Shown: piece after piece, positions 8,721 to 16,860 of the stretch
How positions within the stretch are numbered: position 1 is the stretch's first letter
Layout: the number at the start of each line of letters is the position of its first letter
Source of the DNA: Novipirellula aureliae
Lineage (GTDB): Bacteria > Planctomycetota > Planctomycetia > Pirellulales > Pirellulaceae
Reading direction: 5' to 3'
Length of the DNA stretch: 64,000 nucleotides
Assembly (NCBI RefSeq): GCF_007860185.1
Contig: NZ_SJPY01000004.1
Coordinates: 372,001 to 436,000, forward strand
The notes under the pieces: generated by a model
What the model saw: only the letters and a program-made list of their open reading frames with translations
Databases searched by the model: none
What the model was told of the DNA's origin: nothing
Program-made: the position numbers and the translations under genes

Positions 8721-9908
8721 CTACGCCGACTTGGCCAATTGCTGACGAAATCGCCTGTTGGCTCTTTCCGGTGCAAAAGCCCGTTTTAGTTCTTGGCGAT
8801 TTTTTCGAAACCAAGACGTCACGAGCCCTAGCGTATGCGGATAAGCTCCGTGGCCTCGGTCGACCGGGTTTGCTGCCGCGGCTCGCCATTGTTTTAGCTT
8901 GGGTTTGAGTGCGATGTAATCCGCATCGCTGACAGGGGCTGCCGCTACATCCGCGACTTCACCACTGTGAATAAAATACCAGCGGCCACAATTGTCGAAT
9001 CCTGCAACGGGATAAATAAAGGTGTACTCACGACGCGCGATCGCTAACATCGACAACCGACGGTGGACGTATTGGAGTGACTTCAGCGTTTCTTTGGCAC
9101 TCCCGGCTAACTCATACTGCCGATTTGCCGCTGCTTGCTCCATCGTTTCCAAAAGGGCAGTGATCGGTTCATCGTTGAACCCGTCGACAAAACTCTCCGC
9201 AGCATTGACGTGCAACTGATACTCGCTACGGCTGCAAGCTGCTGCACAAGGTCCGAGACAGGTGCCGAGCTCGAGACGCAGACATCCGGGGCGGTGGTCA
9301 AGCTCGAACAATTGCAGTTGTTCCCGAAAATGAAAGGCTTGCTTCTGACTGCAATCGCGAAGCTTAAAAACTTTATTGAGACCGTCGACGGCTTTCTGCA
9401 TTCGGCCGAGTCCGAAGAACGGGCCTTCGATCGCCGTGCAGTCTTTGGGTGGTTTACTGGCCAAGAAGAAGTAGGCTGCGGGAGGGCGGCCTAGGCAGAG
9501 GTAGACCGGTCGTTGACGTTTGGGGACGCCCTGCACATTCCAACGTGGTGTGAACCGCCGAATCAGTTGCTGCTCCCTTAGTAATGCCGCGAACTCACTC
9601 GGCTGAGTCTCCCACTGAATCGCTCGCGTGTTATCGATGATGCGACCACCCTTTTCTTGCGCATTCGAGTCGGCGAAATAGCTAAGTAAACGCGAACGAA
9701 GTGCCTTGCTTTTGCCGACGTAGATCAATTGACCTTTGCGGTCGAGCATGCCATAGACACCAGGAACGGAAGGGCAAACTCGAGTCACTTCGTCGCGAAG
9801 CTCTCGTTTTTTCATGCCACCGATCGCTTCGAGCGGACGTTCGCCGTGAGGGTTGAGCGAATCCGCTCCAAAGCCAAACATCGGCTGCTCGAGCCACATT
9901 GCATCCAT
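8721..9908 (-). CDS. GIY-YIG nuclease protein resembling the N-terminal half of UvrC
   Basis: A 395-residue protein. A GIY-YIG nuclease domain starts near residue 45 (PGVYGMLDRKG, then LIYVGKSKALRSRL at 61-74) and contains the UvrC-like RRFTPRWN. A cysteine cluster CLGPCAAAC follows near residue 220, and then a helical UVR-like region. The RNase H-like endonuclease and HhH domains of full UvrC (about 600 residues) are absent. It therefore resembles Cho-type or UvrC-N proteins that make one incision in nucleotide excision repair. The first 30 residues look non-conserved, so translation may start at the Met near residue 32. Whether a full UvrC is encoded elsewhere cannot be told. Confidence 0.8.
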   Translation of the reverse strand: MDAMWLEQPMFGFGADSLNPHGERPLEAIGGMKKRELRDEVTRVCPSVPGVYGMLDRKGQLIYVGKSKALRSRLLSYFADSNAQEKGGRIIDNTRAIQWETQPSEFAALLREQQLIRRFTPRWNVQGVPKRQRPVYLCLGRPPAAYFFLASKPPKDCTAIEGPFFGLGRMQKAVDGLNKVFKLRDCSQKQAFHFREQLQLFELDHRPGCLRLELGTCLGPCAAACSRSEYQLHVNAAESFVDGFNDEPITALLETMEQAAANRQYELAGSAKETLKSLQYVHRRLSMLAIARREYTFIYPVAGFDNCGRWYFIHSGEVADVAAAPVSDADYIALKPKLKQWRAAAANPVDRGHGAYPHTLGLVTSWFRKNRQELKRAFAPERANRRFRQQLAKSA

Positions 9909-9978
9909 GCTTTATCGTTTGTTTAAAGATGAAAAGTACTTTCGTAGCCCTGGTCGCCATGACTTTCGCTACGAAAAA

Positions 9979-11607
9979 TCACGGAAAGCCTACCTCATTG
10001 CCACCCTTTTTGTCTAACATTTTACGGTAACTGTCCACCAGTCTATCCAGATTAAAAACGCAAAATGGATGCTCACGACTCTTTAGAATTGCTAGCGAAC
10101 TGCGTCGACGAAGCAATAAGGCTAATTGATAGCGTAATTCGGAGCGAACCGATTCGAGCTGACTCGAGAGTGCGGCATTGATTGCTTCCATTCGCCGTTG
10201 CCACTCTCGGCGATGTCCCTTCGCAGGGATGTCTCGAATCAGACGCCGTTTTTCTTCGATTAAGCCCTCATCCAATTCCGCTTTGTCCGCAAATCGTTCG
10301 GGTTGATAATCGATATCACGGAGTTTTCGTCTGAGCACGCGAATCGCTGGATCGAGGCCCTCGGGCGACTCGCCTGGCAATTGGATCGTTGCCGAAACGA
10401 CCATGAACTGGGGCGGACGGATCGCAAAGAACTGTTCGGCGATTCGATCGCCCAACTGATCGTACTTCCCGCCACCGATCCCATGCAAAAACAGATCACT
10501 CAAAATCATTCGAGCATACATGGTCGTCAGTAGAGCGCGTGGACGAATCTTGAACGAGTTTGTGTTCGCATCCGCCAAGGCCAAGGCGACTTCGTCGGAG
10601 GTACAGGGGTGATCTGGACCAAACTTAAATCGATGACTCAGTCCGCTACGGTTACTGATCACAAGTTCTCCATCCTCACACTTGATCCAGCCCGCTTTTC
10701 GTTGTGGTTGTTCGTCGCTGTAAATCCAAATCGGTGCCTCGATCCAACCATCTTCGCGAGCCAAATTGGGGACGGGATGGGCATGGCTTCGAATCCCATG
10801 GGCTTCACGATAGAGATCGGTTTGGGAATTGTAGATATCCTGAAAGCGATCGACGTCGCACAAAATCTTCAACAAGAACACAGCGAACACGCGTCCTCGG
10901 CAAGCGACCCCGAGAGGCAATTCGAGAGTCGATAGCCCGATGTCGCCCTCCAAAGCATGACGCGCTTGAGCGAGAGCGCAGCCCGCCACTCCGCAGCGTT
11001 CGACCGATGCTTTGGCATGCTTCCACAAGGGGCCTATGATTGGCTTGTCGACGATCGGTGCAACCGCTTTGCTGACCACATCGTCGAAACGATCGAAGCG
11101 TGCTCGATCGCTGATCGTCGTTTGCTCATGAGGCACCCCGCCGCCGAACCGGTCATAGCGAATGTTTTTCAGAGTGTAGTCGCCGGAAATTTCGTCGATG
11201 GTGGGAACGCGGATAGAGCTGCCGGATGCGGCATCGTTGTCGATGACCAAGTTGATGGCAATCGCATCATTCGCTTTTGCAATATGGTCGAGGGCAAAGT
11301 TTTTAAACCAAACGCCCGGATGGAAAAGTGAAGGTTGGTGGCCTGCCATCACGATCGGTGCGGTCTCGCGATTCACCGTCAACTCGACTCGTCGGTAGGT
11401 CGACGTGTAACGCACCGCATCGCTAATCAGTTGTTGGCGTGCTTCGTGGCGTAGCGATTGCCACTCTGCGGAATCGAGACTTAACCGCGTTAGGTTTTCG
11501 CGCAGCAACCCACCTGCTTCATCGATACTTGGATCGGCAAACGATTCCCCATCGTTTTTCGGAGCACGGTAGGGACGAAAGGTTTCAGCGACGTTCAAAG
11601 ATAGCAC
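9979..11607 (-). CDS. BshC-like conserved protein
   Basis: A 542-residue cytoplasmic protein starting with GTG directly after the stop codon of the glycosyltransferase gene, so the two are translationally coupled. An N-terminal AGHQPSLFHPGVWFKNFA stretch (about residues 88-105), followed by an NLVIDNDAA segment, is reminiscent of BshC, the cysteine-adding enzyme of bacillithiol synthesis, in which GQQ-GLF-GP and DHD motifs occupy the same order. A GGGKYDQLGD motif lies in the C-terminal half and the end is a charged helical region. The similarity is remote and was judged by eye, so ligase function is only a suggestion. No LmbE-like deacetylase or BshA-type transferase is nearby. Confidence 0.45.
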   Translation of the reverse strand: MLSLNVAETFRPYRAPKNDGESFADPSIDEAGGLLRENLTRLSLDSAEWQSLRHEARQQLISDAVRYTSTYRRVELTVNRETAPIVMAGHQPSLFHPGVWFKNFALDHIAKANDAIAINLVIDNDAASGSSIRVPTIDEISGDYTLKNIRYDRFGGGVPHEQTTISDRARFDRFDDVVSKAVAPIVDKPIIGPLWKHAKASVERCGVAGCALAQARHALEGDIGLSTLELPLGVACRGRVFAVFLLKILCDVDRFQDIYNSQTDLYREAHGIRSHAHPVPNLAREDGWIEAPIWIYSDEQPQRKAGWIKCEDGELVISNRSGLSHRFKFGPDHPCTSDEVALALADANTNSFKIRPRALLTTMYARMILSDLFLHGIGGGKYDQLGDRIAEQFFAIRPPQFMVVSATIQLPGESPEGLDPAIRVLRRKLRDIDYQPERFADKAELDEGLIEEKRRLIRDIPAKGHRREWQRRMEAINAALSSQLESVRSELRYQLALLLRRRSSLAILKSREHPFCVFNLDRLVDSYRKMLDKKGGNEVGFP

Positions 11608-12366
11608 CTAACCGGTCGAGTGACTTGGGCGGGATGGCAAACGGTCAAACGTCGCCCCTTGTTCGGTCGCGACTCGGATTGCATCATCGAGCACTTGGTT
11701 GTAGTACCGTAGGCGAGTTTCCGATTCATCAAGCGATCCGCCGAACGATCGACTCAAGTCCAAGTAGATCAATGGGACGGGGATTTCGATGATCCGCAAA
11801 TTTGCAGCAACGGCTTCTACCCAAAGTTGTAATGGCATCGCATAACCGGTATCGGTGATACGCATCTCACGAATTGCAGAGGCTCGGTAAGCCTTGAACC
11901 CGCAAAACGCATCGGTCAAATTCAGACCTAAACGTTGGTTCAATTCGCCAGTGATACGCCGATTGATGAACATCCTTTCCGCAGGCGGTTCACTATCGCC
12001 AGCATATTTCTTCAAATAGCGGCTACCCGAAACGATATCGGCCACAGCTGCCGCTTCGATAAACCGGGGGATCCGCTTGGGTTGGTGTTGCCCATCGCAG
12101 TCGAGGGTGACAACGCCGTCGTAGCCTTCATCGATGACAAACTCAAACGCGCTGCAAAGGGCGGCTCCATAACCCTGGTTCGATCGATGGTGGATGACGT
12201 GCACGTCATCGCGAGCACGAAGCAGATCGCTCGTCCCATCGCTCGATCCATCGTCGACCACCAACACCTCCTCGGCGTATTGGGTGACCTGATTAAGAAT
12301 GTCGTTGACTGTATCAACCTCGTTGTAGACGGGGATAGCAGCCAGCCATCGTTCGCATTTCGTCAT
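11608..12366 (-). CDS. Family 2 glycosyltransferase (DPM1/polyprenyl-phosphate type)
   Basis: A 252-residue GT-A fold glycosyltransferase without transmembrane helices. It shows the family 2 signatures: AAIPVYNEVDTVNDIL near the start, EEVLVVDDGSSDGT around residues 32-45, NQGYGAAL, TLDCDGQHQP with the DxD-type aspartates, and SGSRYLKKYAGD. The closest general type is dolichol/polyprenyl-phosphate sugar transferases, which move a hexose from a nucleotide sugar to a lipid phosphate; donor and acceptor cannot be read from sequence. Its stop TAG is followed at once by the GTG of the BshC-like gene, so the two products are probably made together. Confidence 0.85.
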   Translation of the reverse strand: MTKCERWLAAIPVYNEVDTVNDILNQVTQYAEEVLVVDDGSSDGTSDLLRARDDVHVIHHRSNQGYGAALCSAFEFVIDEGYDGVVTLDCDGQHQPKRIPRFIEAAAVADIVSGSRYLKKYAGDSEPPAERMFINRRITGELNQRLGLNLTDAFCGFKAYRASAIREMRITDTGYAMPLQLWVEAVAANLRIIEIPVPLIYLDLSRSFGGSLDESETRLRYYNQVLDDAIRVATEQGATFDRLPSRPSHSTG

Positions 12367-13181
12367 AGGTTCTCAGATTTCGTTGATTTCTCAAATTTCT
12401 TGGGCGGGTAACTTAACGGTATTCTAATCAAGGGTTAAGCCCTTCATCATATTGTCGAAGTATCCTCTGTCCAGCAAAAGGTGTTCCAACTAGGTTTGCT
12501 CGTGCTTCCCCCACATTTCAACCTAGGTTTGGCAACATGAGCCGTTTGAGCCCTTGGCGCCGGTCATAGCCGTTTGGCCGTTAGCCCCGGTTCCGTGGAA
12601 AAAAACGAGGTTAAGGCCCAAACGGCTAACTCGAAAATCAAATTTAGGGGGTAGCCGATCTCGCCCGAGATTGGTTTGCTGCAATGAATGCCATCCAAAG
12701 CCCAGCGATTTCGGCGACGGCAAGCCCTGAGTTCTATCGCCCTGAGTTCGATCGCCCTGAGTTATATCCATGTCTAACCACGAAAATTTCCCGCCTCGTG
12801 GTTTGTCACAACGAAGAAATAGGGGAAGAATCTTCGTCGCTGTGGCTTCCAGTCGCAGCTACCTGCGGGGCAAGCTGCCCGAGCCACTCTTTTGCCAAGC
12901 CTAAAATCAAGCGGTGACCAAGCCCCCGTGCTGCATCCCTAACCGCTTTGGGTTCGCCGTTTTGGTTCGCCGCGGTTCTGTTGGAAAAAACGGTGCCGAC
13001 GGCCAAACGGCAAATGTTGCCAACGCTAAAGATCGCCTCGGGTTGAAGCACTCGTCTCAATCCCTCGGTTTTTCTATTGCGTTTAAGAGCCGATTTTGGG
13101 AATGTCGCATTGGCAAGTGCTGTCGAGTCGTTTTGAACACTCGCCCACCATTGCACCACCCATTCCACAAAGCCTGTAAAA
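12367..13181. other. Repeat-rich intergenic region of about 815 bp
   Basis: No gene is convincing on either strand; open frames here run through repeats. The region holds three 15-bp units of the type GCCCTGAGTTCTATC at 12724-12768, a MITE-like element at 12802-12921, and scattered inverted pieces of GCCGTTTGG/CCAAACGGC around 12565-12635 and near 13010. The 3' end must contain the promoter of the secreted-protein gene at 13182. Confidence 0.6.
12802..12921 (+). repeat. MITE-like element, copy A
   Basis: A 120-bp copy of a dispersed element. It begins TTTGTCACAACGAAGAA, contains GTGGCTTCCAGTCGCAGC and a GGGGCAAGCTGCCC hairpin, and ends AAATCAAGCGGTGACCAA, a degraded complement of its start. 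Other copies lie at 18312-18432 (reverse), 31084-31228, 48969-49045 (reverse, half) and 60677-60816. Confidence 0.8.
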
Positions 13182-14138
13182 ATGTCCTCTAGGATGGAGC
13201 CGTTTGTTGTGAACCACTTTTTTTGTGCCAAATTGTCAGTTTTTCTTTTTGCTGGTTTCTCCATGCTCATCGGGGGGGTTGCTCCCGGGGTCGCGGCGGC
13301 GGAGGAGCGATCGGAAAAATCGCAGTCTTCCGTTGCAGAGAGTGTTCTCGAGCGGTTTACGTTGGCATATTCCCTCCAACCTGGCGAAAAGATCCGCTAC
13401 GAGGTCACCCACCAAGCCAAAACGAAGACTCGAATTCGTGGTGCCGAAGAGGTTTCGCAGGTTCACACAATAAGCCAACGGCACTGGGACGTTCTGCCGT
13501 CCTCGACCGACGGCGAAATGACTTTCGAGCATACCGTCGACAGCGTCGAAATGACTCAGCAGCAAGGCGAGGAGGACGAGATTCGCTGGGACAGCCAGAG
13601 CGGCAACGAACCGCCGTCCGTGTTCAGCCTCGTTGCCGAGCAAATGGGTAAGAAATTGGCCACGGTGACGATCAACACGCACGGCCACGAAATCAAACGC
13701 GAAGATCATGCCGGCAGCAAGGCATCACTGGGAATGGGAACTTTGACGCTGCAATTGCCCGAGGAACCGGTCGCAATTGGCCAATCGTGGACCGTGCCTC
13801 ACGAAGTGAAAGCCCGTTTAGAGAATGGCGAAATCAAAATCATCAAAATTCAAGAGCGTTATACACTCGAAAAAGTCCAAACCGGAGTCGCCAATCTCTC
13901 GCTCCGCAGCGAACCGCTGACACCAATGCGCGATGAATCGGTCCGCGCTCAGGTGGTCCAACAGCTAAGCAACGGCGAAATTCGTTTCGATATCGATAAT
14001 GGCCGAATGCTCAGCAAACAGCTTGATTGGGACGAAACCGTGATCGGTTTCCAAGGCCCTAACAGCTTGATGGAGTACCGGGCACGGATGACCGAGCAAT
14101 TGGTCGACGATGTCCAGCGAACCGCCAAACGGAATTAG
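13182..14138 (+). CDS. Secreted conserved hypothetical protein, 318 aa
   Basis: A 318-residue protein with an N-terminal signal peptide: a hydrophobic run LSVFLFAGFSMLIGG at about residues 18-32 is followed by a likely cleavage site near VAAAEE. The mature part is beta-rich and starts with a TLAYSLQPGEKIRYEV stretch, typical of planctomycetal secreted proteins of the DUF6263-like type; that name is a suggestion only. No catalytic motif is visible. ATG at 13182 and ATG at 13194 are both possible starts and give the same signal peptide. It precedes the EF-G paralogue by about 180 bases on the same strand but has no obvious functional link. Confidence 0.7.
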   Translation: MSSRMEPFVVNHFFCAKLSVFLFAGFSMLIGGVAPGVAAAEERSEKSQSSVAESVLERFTLAYSLQPGEKIRYEVTHQAKTKTRIRGAEEVSQVHTISQRHWDVLPSSTDGEMTFEHTVDSVEMTQQQGEEDEIRWDSQSGNEPPSVFSLVAEQMGKKLATVTINTHGHEIKREDHAGSKASLGMGTLTLQLPEEPVAIGQSWTVPHEVKARLENGEIKIIKIQERYTLEKVQTGVANLSLRSEPLTPMRDESVRAQVVQQLSNGEIRFDIDNGRMLSKQLDWDETVIGFQGPNSLMEYRARMTEQLVDDVQRTAKRN

Positions 14139-14321
14139 CCAACACGCTGCGGTAATCTGTCTCAGTGCTTCATCGAGCGAGCGAAACCCTTTGCAATTAT
14201 GCCGCAAGGGCTCTAAATTAAACGCTTCGTCTTCGCTCGGTGATTCCAGGCAACCTTGAGTTATACCCCGACGAGTCATTCGAGCTTGATTTCCTGATTC
14301 TCATTTCAAGGAGTTCGTCTG

Positions 14322-16424
14322 ATGGCACGCACATCCACCCTTCGCTGGAGGAATCTCGCAGTCTGCGGTCATTCTTCGGCTGGCAAGACTACACTCGTCG
14401 ATCGCTTGCTGGCCGAAACCCAAGCCGTTTCTGGCTCACCAGACGTCCAGAATGGGACGAGCATTTGTGACTTTGAACCGGAAGAAAAAACTCACAAACA
14501 TTCCATCGAATCCTCGCTCGTGCATCTGAAGTGCGGGGAAGACGAATTCAATTTGATCGACACTCCGGGCTACCCCGATTTTGTTGGCGGCATGATCGGA
14601 GCCTTAGCCGCTGTTGAAACCGCCGTCGTATGCATCGACGCCCACAGCGGTATCCAAATGAACACGCGCCGTGCGATGGAAGAGGCCGGAAATCGCGGGT
14701 TGGCACGTATCTTGGTCATCACCAAAATGGATGACGCTCAGGCCGACTTCAAGTCATTGGTCGAACAGTGCAAAGAGATATGGGGGTCTGCCGTGATTCC
14801 GCTGCAAATCCCGGTCGGCCAAGGCGAGACGTTCCAATCGGTCGCATCGGCGGTCGAGTTGCCAATCGAAGCACGTGCTGCCGTCGTCAACGTCGCCCAT
14901 GCTCACGAACAATTGGTTGAAGAGTTGGTCGAGAGTGATGAAGTATTGATGGAGCAGTATCTCGAAGGAAAAATGCCGGCGGTTCCCGCGATCAAGGAAT
15001 TGCTTCGCAAAGCGGTCATTAGTGGCGATGCGATTCCCGTCCTTTGCGTGTCATCAACAACGGGCGTTGGCGTCAAAGAACTCATTTCGCTAATCGACGA
15101 AATCGCTCCAGCACCCGACGAGATTGAGCGGACCGCGACCGACGAAAACGGCGAAACAGTGACTCTCGACCAATCGGTTGATGGACCGTTGGCCGCTCAA
15201 GTGTTTAAAGTACGGGTGGACCCCTTTGTGCAAAAACTCAGCTACGTACGGGTCTTTGGTGGTTCGCTGAGCAAAGACCAATCCGTCGCTATCACCGATG
15301 CGAGGAAAGATGTCAAACTGAACGCTTTGTTGCGAGTTCAAGGCGAACAGAGCGAACCGATCGAATCCGCATCCGCGGGCCAAATTGTGGCTATCGCCAA
15401 AATGGAAGACATGCACGTCGGTACCTCGATCGGTGCGTTCCAATTGCCCAAGATCGCTTTCCCCGAACCAATGGTCGGTTTGGCGATTTCCCCGAGCCGA
15501 CGAGGTGACGAAAACAAACTCTCGACGGCGATGCACAAATTGACCGAAGAAGACCAGACGCTGACTCTGACACGCGATTCGCAAACGGGCGAATTGGTAA
15601 TGACGGGTATGAGCGAGCTGCATCTGCAAATGCTACGCGAACGTTTGGCTCGGCGCGACAAAATTGAAATCGAAACTCACGATCCGCGTATTCCTTACCG
15701 CGAAACGATCACGACGTCAGCGGAAGGATCCTATCGGCACAAGAAGCAATCAGGTGGCCGTGGTCAATTTGGCGAAGTACACATCCGCATGCTGCCGCTG
15801 CCACGCGGGACCGACATTGAATCGTTCGCCGTGAAAGCAAGGTTCCCGAGTATCAAGTCGTATCACTACCACCCCGAAAACAATTTTCTGTGGGTCGACT
15901 CCGTGGTCGGTGGGGTGATTCCCGGCAATTTCATGCCTGCGATCGAAAAAGGTTTCATCGAACGGATGGCCAAAGGTGTCATCGCTGGCTACACGATCCA
16001 AGATGTTGCCGTCGAAGTTCACTACGGAAAACACCATCCCGTCGACAGTAGCGAAGCGGCCTTCAAGATGGCTGGCAGCTTGGCTTTCCGCAATGTCTTT
16101 CGAGAGGCCAAACCGGCTCTCCTGGAACCTGTCGTCCATTTGCATGTCGTTGCCCCCGAGGATTCGGTCGGTGATATCTATAGTGACATGAGTAGCCGTG
16201 GCGGACGGGTGCTCGGCAGTACTGCGATGCGTGGCGGTGTGCACTCGATCGATTGTGAGGTTCCGCTTCGCAGCGTCGGTCACTACAACCGAACGCTAAG
16301 CAGTGTGACGGGCGGCCAAGGAAGTTATTCGATTAACTTCAGCCACTACGAAACAATGCCAGCCGACGTACAGCGTCAACTGATGGAAGCGGTCAAGGAA
16401 GAGCTCGAAGAAACCACCGCGTAA
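14322..16424 (+). CDS. Elongation factor G-like GTPase (EF-G paralogue)
   Basis: A 700-residue translational GTPase. The G domain has GHSSAGKT at 16-23, DTPGYPDF at 80-87 and TKMD at 134-137 (canonical EF-G has NKMD). EF-G domains II to V follow, including the SGGRGQFGEVHI region of domain IV and a VVAPEDSVGDIYSDMSSRGG domain V stretch. The changed G4 motif and the divergent start point to the EF-G2/FusA-like paralogue group rather than the housekeeping fusA, which normally sits beside rpsL, rpsG and tuf. Function of such paralogues is poorly settled. A good Shine-Dalgarno (AAGGAG) lies about 8 bases upstream of ATG 14322. Confidence 0.88.
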   Translation: MARTSTLRWRNLAVCGHSSAGKTTLVDRLLAETQAVSGSPDVQNGTSICDFEPEEKTHKHSIESSLVHLKCGEDEFNLIDTPGYPDFVGGMIGALAAVETAVVCIDAHSGIQMNTRRAMEEAGNRGLARILVITKMDDAQADFKSLVEQCKEIWGSAVIPLQIPVGQGETFQSVASAVELPIEARAAVVNVAHAHEQLVEELVESDEVLMEQYLEGKMPAVPAIKELLRKAVISGDAIPVLCVSSTTGVGVKELISLIDEIAPAPDEIERTATDENGETVTLDQSVDGPLAAQVFKVRVDPFVQKLSYVRVFGGSLSKDQSVAITDARKDVKLNALLRVQGEQSEPIESASAGQIVAIAKMEDMHVGTSIGAFQLPKIAFPEPMVGLAISPSRRGDENKLSTAMHKLTEEDQTLTLTRDSQTGELVMTGMSELHLQMLRERLARRDKIEIETHDPRIPYRETITTSAEGSYRHKKQSGGRGQFGEVHIRMLPLPRGTDIESFAVKARFPSIKSYHYHPENNFLWVDSVVGGVIPGNFMPAIEKGFIERMAKGVIAGYTIQDVAVEVHYGKHHPVDSSEAAFKMAGSLAFRNVFREAKPALLEPVVHLHVVAPEDSVGDIYSDMSSRGGRVLGSTAMRGGVHSIDCEVPLRSVGHYNRTLSSVTGGQGSYSINFSHYETMPADVQRQLMEAVKEELEETTA

Positions 16425-16860
16425 GAAGGTCCTACCTGGGCCATCGGTTTGCCAACTCTCGTTAACCCGCTGGGCATCGCCTTACGGGTCTGCATGCTCG
16501 CTCCGCTCTCCGAGCGGAAAGCGTTTTCAAACGGGGAAGCGAAAGCAGGTTGGTTCAATTCGCCAATGGCGTTAGACAGCCCTGGGTACAGAATGGAAAA
16601 CCATCAGGACGGAGGGGGGTGGTCGCGTCCCGAACCCAGGGCGGAGCAATGACCCCCGCCGTCGCTTTGCGGCTGGGCGGCCAATTCACTGGGCGGCCAA
16701 TTCACTGGGCGGCCAATTCACTGGGCGGCCCGTTAACTGGGCGGCCCGTTAACTGGGCGGCCCGTTAACCGCGCGGCCCGACGGCATGCCATTAAGCAAT
16801 TCAAGAGCTCTCTAGCCGGCCCGCCTACGCCGTATGAATCGCCTACGCCGTATGAATCGT
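16425..16860. repeat. Intergenic repeats: paired GCCCTGGGT arms, 16-bp and 18-bp tandem arrays
   Basis: No gene is seen. GCCCTGGGT near 16580 and ACCCAGGGC near 16634 form the arms of a long G/C-rich hairpin. At 16675-16780 a 16-bp unit (GGGCGGCCAATTCACT, later GGGCGGCCCGTTAACT) repeats about 6.6 times. From 16823 an 18-bp unit, GCCTACGCCGTATGAATC, repeats three times, and the last copy contains the end of the dihydrolipoyl dehydrogenase gene. Confidence 0.85.

Noticed and set aside
12806-13270. 154-aa open frame on the minus strand
   Set aside because: It runs through a MITE-like copy and into the start of the secreted-protein gene on the other strand, with no motif.
14322-16424. Housekeeping fusA
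   Set aside because: TKMD instead of NKMD and the absence of rpsL, rpsG and tuf neighbours point to an EF-G paralogue.
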